Source: Polytrichum commune | Taxonomy: Eukaryota > Streptophyta > Polytrichopsida > Polytrichales > Polytrichaceae | Length of the DNA: 64,000 nucleotides | Assembly (NCBI GenBank): GCA_950295325.1 | Contig: OX485805.1 | Span: 13,689,501-13,753,500 of the forward strand | Direction: 5' to 3' | In this document: positions 24,095 to 32,878 of the stretch, in pieces | Position numbering within the stretch: position 1 is the stretch's first letter | How the letters are laid out: every line of letters begins with the position of its first letter | Program-made: the position numbers and the translations under genes | Notes under the pieces: model-generated | Told to the model about the DNA's origin: nothing | The model's input: the letters and a program-made list of their open reading frames with translations, nothing else | Database searches by the model: none

Positions 24095-24107
24095 GAGTAC
24101 TTAAGGG
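24095..24107 (+). promoter_or_regulatory. Candidate core promoter of E2 accessory gene
   Basis: GAGTACTTAAGGG follows a G6 run and is followed by TTTTAGGGTTTC and a long CT-rich stretch (24130-24360), the composition of plant 5' leaders. A possible first donor, CACAAG/GTTGTT, lies near 24375; the accessory ATG at 25809 follows a GCAG acceptor, so a 1.4-kb leader intron is plausible. Confidence 0.3.
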
Positions 24108-24375
24108 TTTTAGGGTTTCATTTGCCCATTTTCACCCTCTCATTTCTCCGCCTCCCCTCTCTCGCTCTCCTTCCTCACATTCTTCTCACGCTCCTCTCTT
24201 GCTTCTCTAGGGTTTGTTGTTGTCACCCTAAACCCTCTCCTCCCCGCGTTCCTCTTGTTGTTGGCGCTTCTCTCCGCGCTCCTCTCCTCTTGCTGTTGGC
24301 GCTCCTCTCCTCTCCGCGCTCCTCTTGCTGGTGGCGTTGCTCCTCTTGCTGTTGGCGCTCCTGGTCACCTCACAA

Positions 24376-25070
24376 GGTTGTTTGTTGTTTGTGTTTGTGT
24401 TTGTTCTTGTGCTTGCTGGTTTGCTTTGCTTTGCTTTGTGCTTGTGCTTTGCTTTGCTTTTGCTTTGCTTTGCTTTGCTTTTGCTTTGCTTTGCTTTGCT
24501 TGTGCTTTCTTGGCTTGTGCTTTACTTTGTTTTGCTGATTTGCTTTGTTTTGCTTTGCATTGCTTGTGCTTGCTGGTTGTGCTTGCTTGTGTTTTGTTGT
24601 GCTGGCTTGGTTGCTTGTTTGATTGTTGGCCTCTTGCATAATGACATAGGTTGCTTGTTTGATTGTGTTTTAGTTAATTTCTTGCTTTGACTTGCTTGTT
24701 TAATTGTTTGATTGCCTGCTGCTTGTGTCATTGTTTGTGCTTGCTAGCTGGTTGTGCTTGCTTGTGCTTACTTGTGATTGTTTTTTAATCTTTTGTTTAT
24801 GTGCTTGCTTGTGATTGTTTTTTCTCTCTTTTGCTTGTGTGCTTGCTTGCTTACAGTTGTTTGATTTGCTTGTGCTTGCTGCTTGGCTTTGCTTTGCTTG
24901 CTGGCGTGGTTGTTTGTTTACTTGCTGGCCTCTTGCATAAGTACATAGATTGCTTGTTTGATTGTGTTTTAGTTTATTTCTTGTTTTTTTATTTGCTGGT
25001 TTGATTGTTTGATTGCTTGGTTTTTTTTGTTCTTTGCTGGTTTGCTTGTATTTTGCATCATATACAAAAC
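24376..25070. repeat. Low-complexity TTTGCTTTGCTTG tract
   Basis: Simple repeats of TTTGC and CTTGTG units dominate and open several long frames that are artefacts. A CTCTTGCATAA-ACATAG-TTGCTTGTTTGATTG block is repeated at about 24630 and 24930. It probably lies in the leader intron of the E2 accessory gene. Confidence 0.75.
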
Positions 25071-25132
25071 CACCTTCCTGAAAATCCGGAACCCTCTCAA
25101 CAAGGACCAGATTAACCAATGTAGGGCTTGAA

Positions 25133-25764
25133 GTTTACGGATGCGCGTCCGTAAACTTTGACGCACCAGGTGGGTGAAGCATGCAACATATATCCAGAAC
25201 TTACGGACGCGCGTCCGTAAGTTCTGGATATATTTAAAAAACAATATTATTACTAATGGACAGTATATTTTCCTAATTTACGGGCGCGCGTCCGTAAACT
25301 AGTGACATCCAAGTAAACCCCACTCCTAGTTTACAGACGCGCGTCCGTAAACTAGTGACATCCGAGGAAACCAAATTCGTAGTTTACGGACGCGCGTCCG
25401 TAAACTAGTGACATCCGAGTAAACCCCATTCCTAGTTTATGGACGCGCGTCCGTAAACTAGTGACATCCAAGTAAACCCCATTCCTAGTTTCCGGACGCA
25501 CGTCCGTAAATTAGTGCTAACCCCGTAAACCCAACTACTAGTTTAAGGACGTGCGTTCGTAAACTAGAACTATCTTATTAAATCTTATCTTTGTTCATAG
25601 TTGAGATTCTCATCCCCAACTACCCGTTGATAGTTTACGGATGCGCGTCCATAAACTACATGTGAAATTTCGTATTGACATATGCAAAATCTTTTCGGAT
25701 AGTTCATTCTGACATTATAATTCAAAACAACCTGTGGAAAGTTTACGGACGTGCGTCCGTAAAC
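25133..25764. repeat. E2 palindrome cluster upstream of accessory gene (about 10 sites)
   Basis: About ten ACGGACGNNCGTCCGT palindromes; several lie in a roughly 53-bp tandem repeat (25270-25560) with AGTGACATCC between sites. Some are degenerate, for example at 25435, 25490 and 25543. The last one ends 45 bp before the accessory ATG. This mirrors the E1 cluster at 2277-2952. Confidence 0.95.
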
Positions 25765-25808
25765 TTGACATTGATCATGATGCTAAGCATTGTTTTTTGC
25801 ATTTGCAG

Positions 25809-28800
25809 ATGGCATCTACAAAAAGACCTGCAATTGACCAGGCATTTGAGTTTCTTCCGCCTCCACTTCCACCCGCCATCAAAGATATAAGCCACAACGA
25901 TCACTACAAGCCAGTCGAAGACACAGTAGACAACTGGACAGTTTACGTAGAGAAACTTGAGAATGACACATTCGTACTTAGATTTGGGTATCAAATGAAT
26001 ACCAAAGATATAGACGTAGATAAATGGGTTAGAGTTAAAAATTGGTCAGTAGAGTGTGCAGTGGCCCAAGGTGACTATGTCGTCATAGATCTTGAAAAAC
26101 AAGATGACAGAGTCACAATTCTTCTTCATGAGCACAGACATCCATTCCACAAGGCTGAATGCGAAAATGGCAGCCCGGATGCGGGTTGCTTCAATCTTGC
26201 AACTGAATTCCAAGACTATGCATGCAATGCACCTTGGACGGGTAAGCGGCTTGGAAGACTCCTCAACAATGTCACGAGAGTGAATGGGGCAGTCCTGGAG
26301 TCCAGAAAAGGGAAAAGGAAGAAGAAAGTCGTTTCTGAACGACAACCGCGTGTTCCACAGACAGTCCCGGAAGGACCAAGACCGTCCCAAAGTGGAGCAT
26401 CGAGAGGGAGCAGACCATCCAGTAAACGCTCCCATTCACAGATGGAGTCATCTGGACTTACCGAAGGTCCAGATGTCAGCTCCACCCTTACTGTCGCACC
26501 ACTTTTGAAGAAAGGAGAACGCCCGAACTCTGATCTATCAACAAAAATTCAACAAGAGTTCGACGAAAAAACGAAAGCCTGCTGGCCAATGGGCAGGTAT
26601 TTCACATTTGACGTGGATGTTTATAAATGTCACCAGGGCACCGAGAGTATGAATACTCGGGTGCAAGAAGAGAGCGGGGTCTGGTGGCAGATGAACATCA
26701 TCATGAACAACCCGAAAGCTGACCGGCAGACCATATGTGTGACCCCAAAGGATCCAATCGTGGAGGTCACACCAAAACATTGGCCAATTATTAAGCAAGG
26801 GGAATTCTACATCGTGGACGGCCAGCATAGCGTGGAAGCGGCAAAAGCTCTCCTCGCAGACGATAATTGGAAGAGCCCTCTGAAACCCACAATCCGATAT
26901 TGGAAGGCACTTCTCGTGCATTCAGAGGACTCCAATCAGCTCATCGCCATATCTGCCTTCCTCAACCAGACAAACAAAATCAAAGCGTTTGAGGCGTCAT
27001 GGGCAGCCAACATCGTGGCTGGTAGGACCTTGTGGGAGGAGCACGGCTGTCCACCAAAAGAGAGGGACAACGCAGTCGTCAAGAATCCCAAATGGCAGGT
27101 AATATTCCCAAATGAATTTACGGACGCGCGTCCGTAAATTCTCCTTCACTCTTTCTGTAAACTTTCCCTTTATTCTTTGTGTGCTCCAAGTTTACGGACG
27201 CGCGTCCGTAAACTAGACGGTTCTCATTCCATTTTTTGATCTCATTTCAACAACTCATTTGTTTCTCTACTTGCAGGCATTCAGCAGTGCGATTGTGACG
27301 AAGTTCTCAAGCATTGACATGAAGCAAAGCGGCATGAAGACAGTGCAAGATCTGAAGGGCGAACTGAAGCTCATCACTTCGTCGGGTAGGACCTGGGCTA
27401 TCTGGATGCGCGTCTTCCATGCACACAGCAACGGAGAACTCATCAACCTTGAGACGGAGAAGAAGTACAAAGAGGACCTGAAGATTAAGGTGCCTCCAAT
27501 CCTCAGAGAGTTCTTCCGTCCCCTCCAAGGGTTGCTCGATGCCGAGCTTTACAAGGCGGCAGAACACCTTCTTAAGGAGACTCCGAGAAGGACAGCGCCG
27601 TATCCAAAAATCTTCCTCAAACGACCAAGGTTTATGAAGCCTTCAACGTACCATATTAAGGAATGGTGCGAATACAGGAAGAAGAAGACATTGGCTATGA
27701 GGGAGATAGGCAAATTGGTACCCGCCTACAACCTTACAGATGCAGATGGTGACATTGTGTGGGACAACTGGAGGGGATTGAAAATAGCATACCACATCAA
27801 TGGCGTCTCAATGAAGGCATTGATAAGAGCAGCATCTCCGTTCTTGGCCCAACGCTCAAGGAAGAACGAGAAGAAAGGTTCTATCGACGAAAGGGAGACA
27901 ACTTTATATAAACACTTCCTCGATAGAAAGAAGAATGCCAAATTCGAGGGTGTCGCGAGGTTTTGCGCTGTGACATCACAATTCAAGTTCGGCAAGTGGG
28001 ACACCCATGCTTCGCGGGCCACTGTGAGAGATGACCCCCGGGGTTGTCCTTTTGCTATCTTTGATTTCCGTGCATTTCCAAATTCTTGGAAACAACCTCC
28101 TCCGGGGACCCCTTTCTACGACAGCTTCCTGAAATCTTTCAAGAGCTTTCGGTCCCCTGCACTTCTGGAGCCAAACGTGTGGCTGTGGATTGTGGACCAA
28201 GAGAGATCCGCAGCGGTCGTCGACCTATACAACTCGACGATGGATCTCGAATACAATATCTTCCACAGCACATACGTCCCCGCGAAGACGGAAGGCATCG
28301 CCGTCATCGAAGAAGCAAGGGGGGTAAAGCAGGTCGGCGCTATATGTCTCTATTTCTTGACACGGAAGTCTTCACCAAGTGGGCGTTTGCCTGTAAAGGC
28401 GAAGAGCGTGTTCAAGAAAATTTACCAGTTGCCGCCTCCACACCCCAAGGAGCTAATGGACGAGGCGATGTTCGCAATCTGCCCGGCAACCGAGCTCCGA
28501 ATGGACTTTTACATAGGAGTATTGAAGGCTGTGACTGTGATGAGTGAGACAGTGTACAACGTCTTCGGGGGGACCAAATTTGTTTATGTGGCATTGGTAA
28601 GTACTTAAAAAAACTTTCATGCCTCCACCTGATGCAACTTTATGGCCGCGTGACCGTAAAGTTTAACCACCTAGTTCATTTCAACTTTGCGGCCGCGCTG
28701 CAGTGCATATTTACGGCCGCGCGGCCGTAAAGTTATCAAACCTAACCCAGTGTGCATTTTACGGACGCACGTCCGTAAAATGCACACTGCATCATGTTTG

Positions 28801-30257
28801 TATGTCCATCTTCCCCGTCAATTCAATCTTGATACCAACAATCCACTAACTTTTTTTATTTGGTGCAGATGCTTGGGTTGCAGGTTAACTCGTTTGTGGG
28901 GGTTGGCGACATGGATGAGTGCAAAGATCACAGGAAACTTGCAGAGAAAATGGATCTCAATGACTTCTTGGATATCATTACCCCACATCCTGTTGTTCCT
29001 CTTGCCTCTAGAGAGGAGCCTTCTCATGCAGGCGGGTGGGGCAGCGATGGAGACGATGATCCAATGTCTCCAAGGGGACAGCCCTCCAGGCAGGAAGACT
29101 TGCGCGGTCTTGCTCGTCATCCAGTGTATCGCGTGGCGTATCTCCTGGGTGAAGACGACATGGATGCAGAGGAGGCGCAGCCCAACGTCACTCCAATTCG
29201 GGTGCCTCATAATACGTCTAGTCTATCACCCTTTGGGACTCCCACTTCTCGAGTTGGGCTTCCTTCCACTGCGGGGCCATCTCGTGCTGCAAGGCTTATG
29301 GCGGAGAGGGATGCGGACCTTGCTGCAGAAACCGGATGCACGGCGTCCTCTGGTGGGGGAGAGCCCAGTGAGCAGGCGGCGCTCCCGCCCATGGAAGGTA
29401 GAGATATGCTAGAGTTGATATCGAGGCCCGATATCGACTCCTACCGTGCAAGCCGGCGGCAGAGGAACAAGACGCCTTACAACGAATACCCCGAAGGCGC
29501 CGTCTTGGAACTCTCAGATGAAGACGAGGATGAGGTGAGGCTGTACGCTTCCATCTCCGCCTTGCCTTCTGAGCCAGGCAAGGTGAAGAGAGAGCCCATG
29601 TCCGTCTCCGAGCCGGACGAGAAGATGGAGAAGAGGATGAAGGAAGAGCTTGACATGCGGCTCCGGGAGGCCAACGAAGAGCACGCCAGGAAGATGGCCG
29701 CCATCCAAGCTGAGATGGAGCAAGCTAGGTTGGAGTCTGCTCGGAGGCACGCCGACCTCATGGCTCAAAATCAACAATTCTTGGCTCAAAGCCAACAATT
29801 CATGAGCATGATGGCAAGCTTGCAGGCAAGACCCCAGGTGGTGTATGCAGCGCCCGAGCCCGCCATGTCCGTGCCCCCCGTTCTGGTGCGCACTCCTTCT
29901 AGCAGCCACACGGTGTACATACCGGAGCACACCTATACGGCCCCCGCGTTGGTTGTCCTGCCCCCTCCCCAGGTTGCTGCCGCTCCAGAGCCCTCCCCTC
30001 CCGCCATAGGAGACGATGAAGATGTCAACATGGGCGACGCCCCCCTCGCCGATGAAGATGTACATATGCGGGGGGGCCAAGACTCCTCGCATGAGGATCA
30101 ACCTTTCGTCGGCACGCAAGCGTCGCAAGCAGGTGGAGCCGATTTGTTGGTGGTGGAAGACACGCAGGGCGAATTTACGGACGCGCGTCCGGAACCTGGC
30201 CCCGCAACTGGGCCTGGTGAGGGAGGCACTGCCGGCGAGGAACTCACCGCTGAAGAG
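25809..30257 (+). CDS. E2 accessory gene, exons A-C: DGQH-motif protein
   Basis: Exons are A 25809-27098, B 27277-28596 and C 28869-30257, all GT-AG and phase 0. Exon A (430 aa) has a basic Ser/Pro linker and a C-terminal block with YIVDGQHSVEAA and FLNQTNKIKAFEA, resembling the DGQHR domain of DndB and the ParB/Srx fold, with Ser in place of Arg. Exon B (440 aa) is conserved with E1 and E3 (FFRPLQGL, PFYDSF, VWLWIVDQE, YNVFGGTK) but I do not recognise a family. Exon C (463 aa) has VLELSDEDEDE, which looks like a SUMO-interacting motif, a coiled coil of about 70 residues rich in Glu/Lys/Met/Gln, and a disordered Pro/acidic tail. After exon C a conserved GAG/GTAAT donor is followed by a stop at 30270-30272, so the protein either ends there or is spliced in frame to the HAD exon at 30603. 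Palindromes lie in every intron. Confidence 0.75.
27117..27213. repeat. E2 palindromes in accessory intron A/B (2 sites)
   Basis: Two ACGGACGCGCGTCCGT sites are at 27117-27139 and 27190-27213. The same intron in E1 carries two E1-type palindromes. Confidence 0.95.
28639..28788. repeat. E2 palindromes in accessory intron B/C (4 sites, one variant type)
   Basis: Two degenerate GGCCGC-containing sites (28639, 28684), a perfect variant ACGGCCGCGCGGCCGT (inside 28709-28733), and an ordinary E2 site extended to a 40-bp palindrome (28749-28788) with AGTGTGCA/TGCACACT flanks. E3 has three E3-type sites in the same intron. Confidence 0.92.
30173..30192. repeat. E2 palindrome inside coding exon C
   Basis: The core ACGGACGCGCGTCCGG lies in the open reading frame, encoding TDARP within the acidic tail. 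One outer arm position has changed. Confidence 0.85.
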
Positions 30258-30285
30258 GTAATCAACCTTTGAGCATGCCTCCCTC

Positions 30286-30307
30286 TTTACGGACGCGCGT
30301 CCGTAAG
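30286..30307. repeat. E2 palindrome just after exon C donor
   Basis: A perfect-core E2 palindrome lies 29 bp after the conserved GAG/GTAAT donor. E3 has one E3-type palindrome at the equivalent place (47421-47442). Confidence 0.92.
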
Positions 30308-30602
30308 TTCCCAGTCAGCCAGCTTTCGTGGCGTGTGCATATTTTCGAGTTCGAATCTCGACTTCGCCCGCGGCGGCGGATCCAATTTTGCTAGTGTAGG
30401 CTCAATTAATCTTAGGAGAGACCTTTAGTGACAATGTAAATTATTCGCGAAATGTATATCACCAAACACATTAATACAATTTTTTGAACTGCATAGTTCT
30501 TCGGATACTTGTTGCCTCGCATTTCTTTGTTGCGTTTTTGCATGCTTGTCATTTGGTTTTCCTGGGTAGTGCCATTCACCTAGGTAGTATGTGTCATCAC
30601 AG

Positions 30603-31370
30603 GGTCCGTCGGAGATATGTCGCCACCCCGCCAAAAGACCAAGCCATATTATGAGGAAAAACTTCATAATATTTGACCTCAATGGCGTGCTTTGTCAATC
30701 CACACATATCTCCAATAGTGCGTCCAAGGGTCCCTACCGTACTCCACAAGACATGGATTACGGCGGGCGCTTCGATACACTAATTAACAAGAAGGTTGTG
30801 CGCGTCCGGCCCGGCTTGAGGTGCTTCCTTCGTGAGGTCCTCGGCTTGGCCCATGTCATCATCTGGAGCTCCATGCTGATGGACAACACGAAGGCCGTCG
30901 TCAGTTTCCTTTTCCGAGAACTCGCAATGCCGTGCTTGCTTCTCGGTCAAGAACACTGCGATGACCTTTATGACCGTAGCGGCAACATTGTACCCAAGGT
31001 CGGAGGAGGCCGCGGACCTCAATTCCTTAAGGTGCTGAGGAAGAACCTCTGGGTGGGCGTCCCAATGTTGGAGGGGGTCCCCCAAGGTTATTGGCCCACT
31101 CCGGAGAACACGCTCCTCATTGACGACAGCCCGGCGAAGAGCGTTCTCAACCCCCCGGGCAACTGCATTTTCCCGAACCCTTGGGAGGGCGATAGAAACG
31201 ACAACTTCCTAGAGTTAGAATTAGGACCCTACATTAGAAGGCTTGCCCATCACTCCGGAAGTGTCCCGGATTTTGTCCTCTCAAATCGTATTGGCAATAG
31301 ACCTCTAGGCCCAAGAGATACAGAATTTAGGAGGTTGTACGGCTTTGCTGAACTCAATAAATTGGTATGA
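30603..31370 (+). CDS. E2 HAD/FCP1-like phosphatase domain (exon D)
   Basis: The open stretch contains FIIFDLNGVL (HAD motif I), VIIWSSM (motif II) and LLIDDSPAK (motif III/IV), the order of the FCP1/NIF-like branch of the HAD superfamily. The second Asp of the usual DxD is Asn, as in several plant DLNG-type relatives, so catalytic activity is uncertain. An in-frame ATG is at 30651, right before motif I. Alternatively the exon starts after a CAG acceptor at 30602 and is spliced in phase 0 from exon C; the E3 homologue has no ATG before motif I, which favours that model. The end is either TGA at 31368-31370 (NKLV) or a donor after 31364 leading to the next exon. The role in the element is unknown. 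Confidence 0.72.
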   Translation, partial: GPSEICRHPAKRPSHIMRKNFIIFDLNGVLCQSTHISNSASKGPYRTPQDMDYGGRFDTLINKKVVRVRPGLRCFLREVLGLAHVIIWSSMLMDNTKAVVSFLFRELAMPCLLLGQEHCDDLYDRSGNIVPKVGGGRGPQFLKVLRKNLWVGVPMLEGVPQGYWPTPENTLLIDDSPAKSVLNPPGNCIFPNPWEGDRNDNFLELELGPYIRRLAHHSGSVPDFVLSNRIGNRPLGPRDTEFRRLYGFAELNKLV

Positions 31371-31463
31371 GAACTTTGATACTTTTTGGCTCCGTACTTG
31401 GACTCTCCATGTTTATATCTAACATTTCTCTCCTTATTTTGTAAATGTATTTTTGTGCCTTAG

Positions 31464-32335
31464 TTGCCTCACCAAGCATCCCAAAGTCTCGGACATGGCA
31501 TGTCTACATCTCAGCCGGGCCCCAGCTCCCCTTCCATTGGTGTGACCGACGTTTCAATGCCTTCACTATTTCAATTTTCGGCCGTCGATGCCGCCTCTGC
31601 CGTGGATTACTCCAAAGACTCGGGGTTCGAAGACGGAGTTGTCGATAGCCCTCCTCCAAAGGTTGCAAAGCTCAATTACGCTCTACCCCCATCCCCATCT
31701 CCCCTCCGCAATGAGAAGCACGTTCGAAACCCACGGTCGACCAGGCGTCTTTGCATGGATGAACCCCACATTGATGTCCCGGCCTTTACGAACGTCCCGG
31801 TTGTGCTTGTGTCTACTCCCCTCGATGTCCCTGAAGATCAAACCGCCGCCCCGAAGGCCAAGGTGCCCCACTATTGGCATTCTCAAGTTTTTCGTTCATG
31901 ATGTCCGCATATTAATTTAGTGCATTTCAAATTCTTGGGTTTTTCGGACTTACATCCGTAACTTATACTAACCCACGTCATTATATATATTTATGGTCAT
32001 TGTTTCAGACCCCAATATACATGGATGTGGGACGTGCATCCTCCACTCCGTCATTGGATAGGCGAACACTGAAGACTGCGACTTGCGAGTCTGATCGTTG
32101 TTTGGCCCTACGAAAGAGTGCAAGACGTTCGGTTTCCCAAACACATTCGTATTCCACTTATTCGGTAGGGGGTCGGCCAATATGGGAAAATGGCATATAT
32201 TCGAGGGCTGGGAATGGGAATAAACAAGGTTACAGTCGCGGAGCCGAGATATTTAGAGCCATGGACGCCATGAAAGCAAAAGAAAAAGAAACGGCCGCAA
32301 AGGCTAATAATAGTATTTCAAAAACAAAAGAGTGA
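31464..32335 (+). CDS. E2 accessory gene 3' exons E and F
   Basis: Exon E is 31464-31862 and exon F is 32009-32335, with GT-AG ends and phase 0. The same two-exon structure with identical phase occurs in E3. Exon E carries a conserved DYSK...GVVDSPPPK...SPSPL segment with basic, Ser/Pro-rich surroundings. Exon F ends in GYSRGAEIFR followed by a charged Lys/Glu/Ala helix. There is no ATG near the start of exon E in E3, so these are probably the 3' exons of the HAD or of the whole DGQH-HAD gene. If exons A-F are all joined, the frame is open for about 1828 codons. No known domain is recognised in E or F. Confidence 0.6.
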
Positions 32336-32369
32336 CGCCTATTCATGGTCCAAATGTATAGGCTATATT

Positions 32370-32669
32370 AAAATACATATAGATGTGGATTTGTGTTTCT
32401 AGGGCTTTGGCCTAATAGTGGATATTCCACTTGCATTTTGTATTTTGACCCTCTTCAATGAATATGATATCCATTTCCTATATGCAAATGTTGTAATTGT
32501 CCCATTTCCCTATTTTTATATGTGTAATTACATGCATTTGAGTTTCATATTTGTTTCCATATTGGGAACATAGCATATTTGTAGTGTATTCATTCCTATA
32601 AATGTGAAAGCCACGTCCTTAAATAGTCTCAAAATTAACAAAAAGTCTCCAAATAACGAATATAGTGTT
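32370..32669. repeat. E2 right end and TIR (accessory side)
   Basis: The terminal 28 bp match the left TIR inverted. Just inside lie two GAGAC blocks in direct orientation when read inward (GAGACTTTTT then ATTTTGAGAC), unlike the hairpin at the other end; E3 has the same arrangement on its accessory side. Confidence 0.85.
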
Positions 32670-32878
32670 CTTTGCGAAAACGGGTTGAGAGTGAACTAGA
32701 GTCGATTAATTTCTTGTTCACCGAGTGCCTGGAAGATTACTCGGTGCGGTCGGAGACAGAAGATGTAGCCGAAAGTGATGATTTTGATCGCTGGAGTTCG
32801 TCGACTAGCAGTGTGGATGGTCCTGACTATCTGTTTATGAGAAGTGACTATCCTAAGAGAAGGAATTTTGCTTTCTAG
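32670..32878 (+). pseudogene. Antisense F-box-like ORF of copia A, 3' part
   Basis: This is a continuation of the ORF at 15261 after the E2 insertion. Translation shows ESINFLFTECLEDYSV, which aligns with the ISVLLSESLEDFAL block of the copia B ORF. The C-terminus is acidic and Ser-rich and ends at 32878, just next to the end of pol on the other strand. Confidence 0.55.

Larger units (their letters stand above)
15669..32669. mobile_element. Large TIR DNA transposon E2 (17.0 kb, complete)
   Basis: Both ends carry the same 28-bp inverted repeat beginning AACACTATATTCGTTA. The target is duplicated as CTTT (4 bp), or TCTTT if one terminal base is assigned differently. It is inserted in the antisense ORF of copia A: homology to copia B continues across the insertion. 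The order is transposase (minus, 19416-16315), palindrome cluster, long central region, second palindrome cluster, accessory gene (plus, 25809-32335). The palindrome type is ACGGACGNNCGTCCGT. The transposase has one nonsense codon but the accessory gene appears open throughout. Confidence 0.92.

Noticed and set aside
24044-25244. Cys/Leu-rich or Gln/Lys-rich ORFs in the TTTGC tract
   Set aside because: Low-complexity sequence opens all frames; no homologous frame occurs in E1 or E3.
30286-30307. Palindromes as hairpin transcription terminators
   Set aside because: Intrinsic terminators are not a plant nuclear mechanism, and many sites lie upstream of genes or in internal introns.
30333-30375. 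tRNA or SINE from a GAGTTCGAATCTC B-box
   Set aside because: The B-box-like word is clear, but no A-box, cloverleaf or repeat boundaries could be found.
15669-32669. CACTA (En/Spm) transposon
   Set aside because: CACTA appears two bases inside the TIR, but the AA before it is conserved in all copies, the target duplication is 4-5 bp rather than 3 bp, and no TNPD-type transposase is present.
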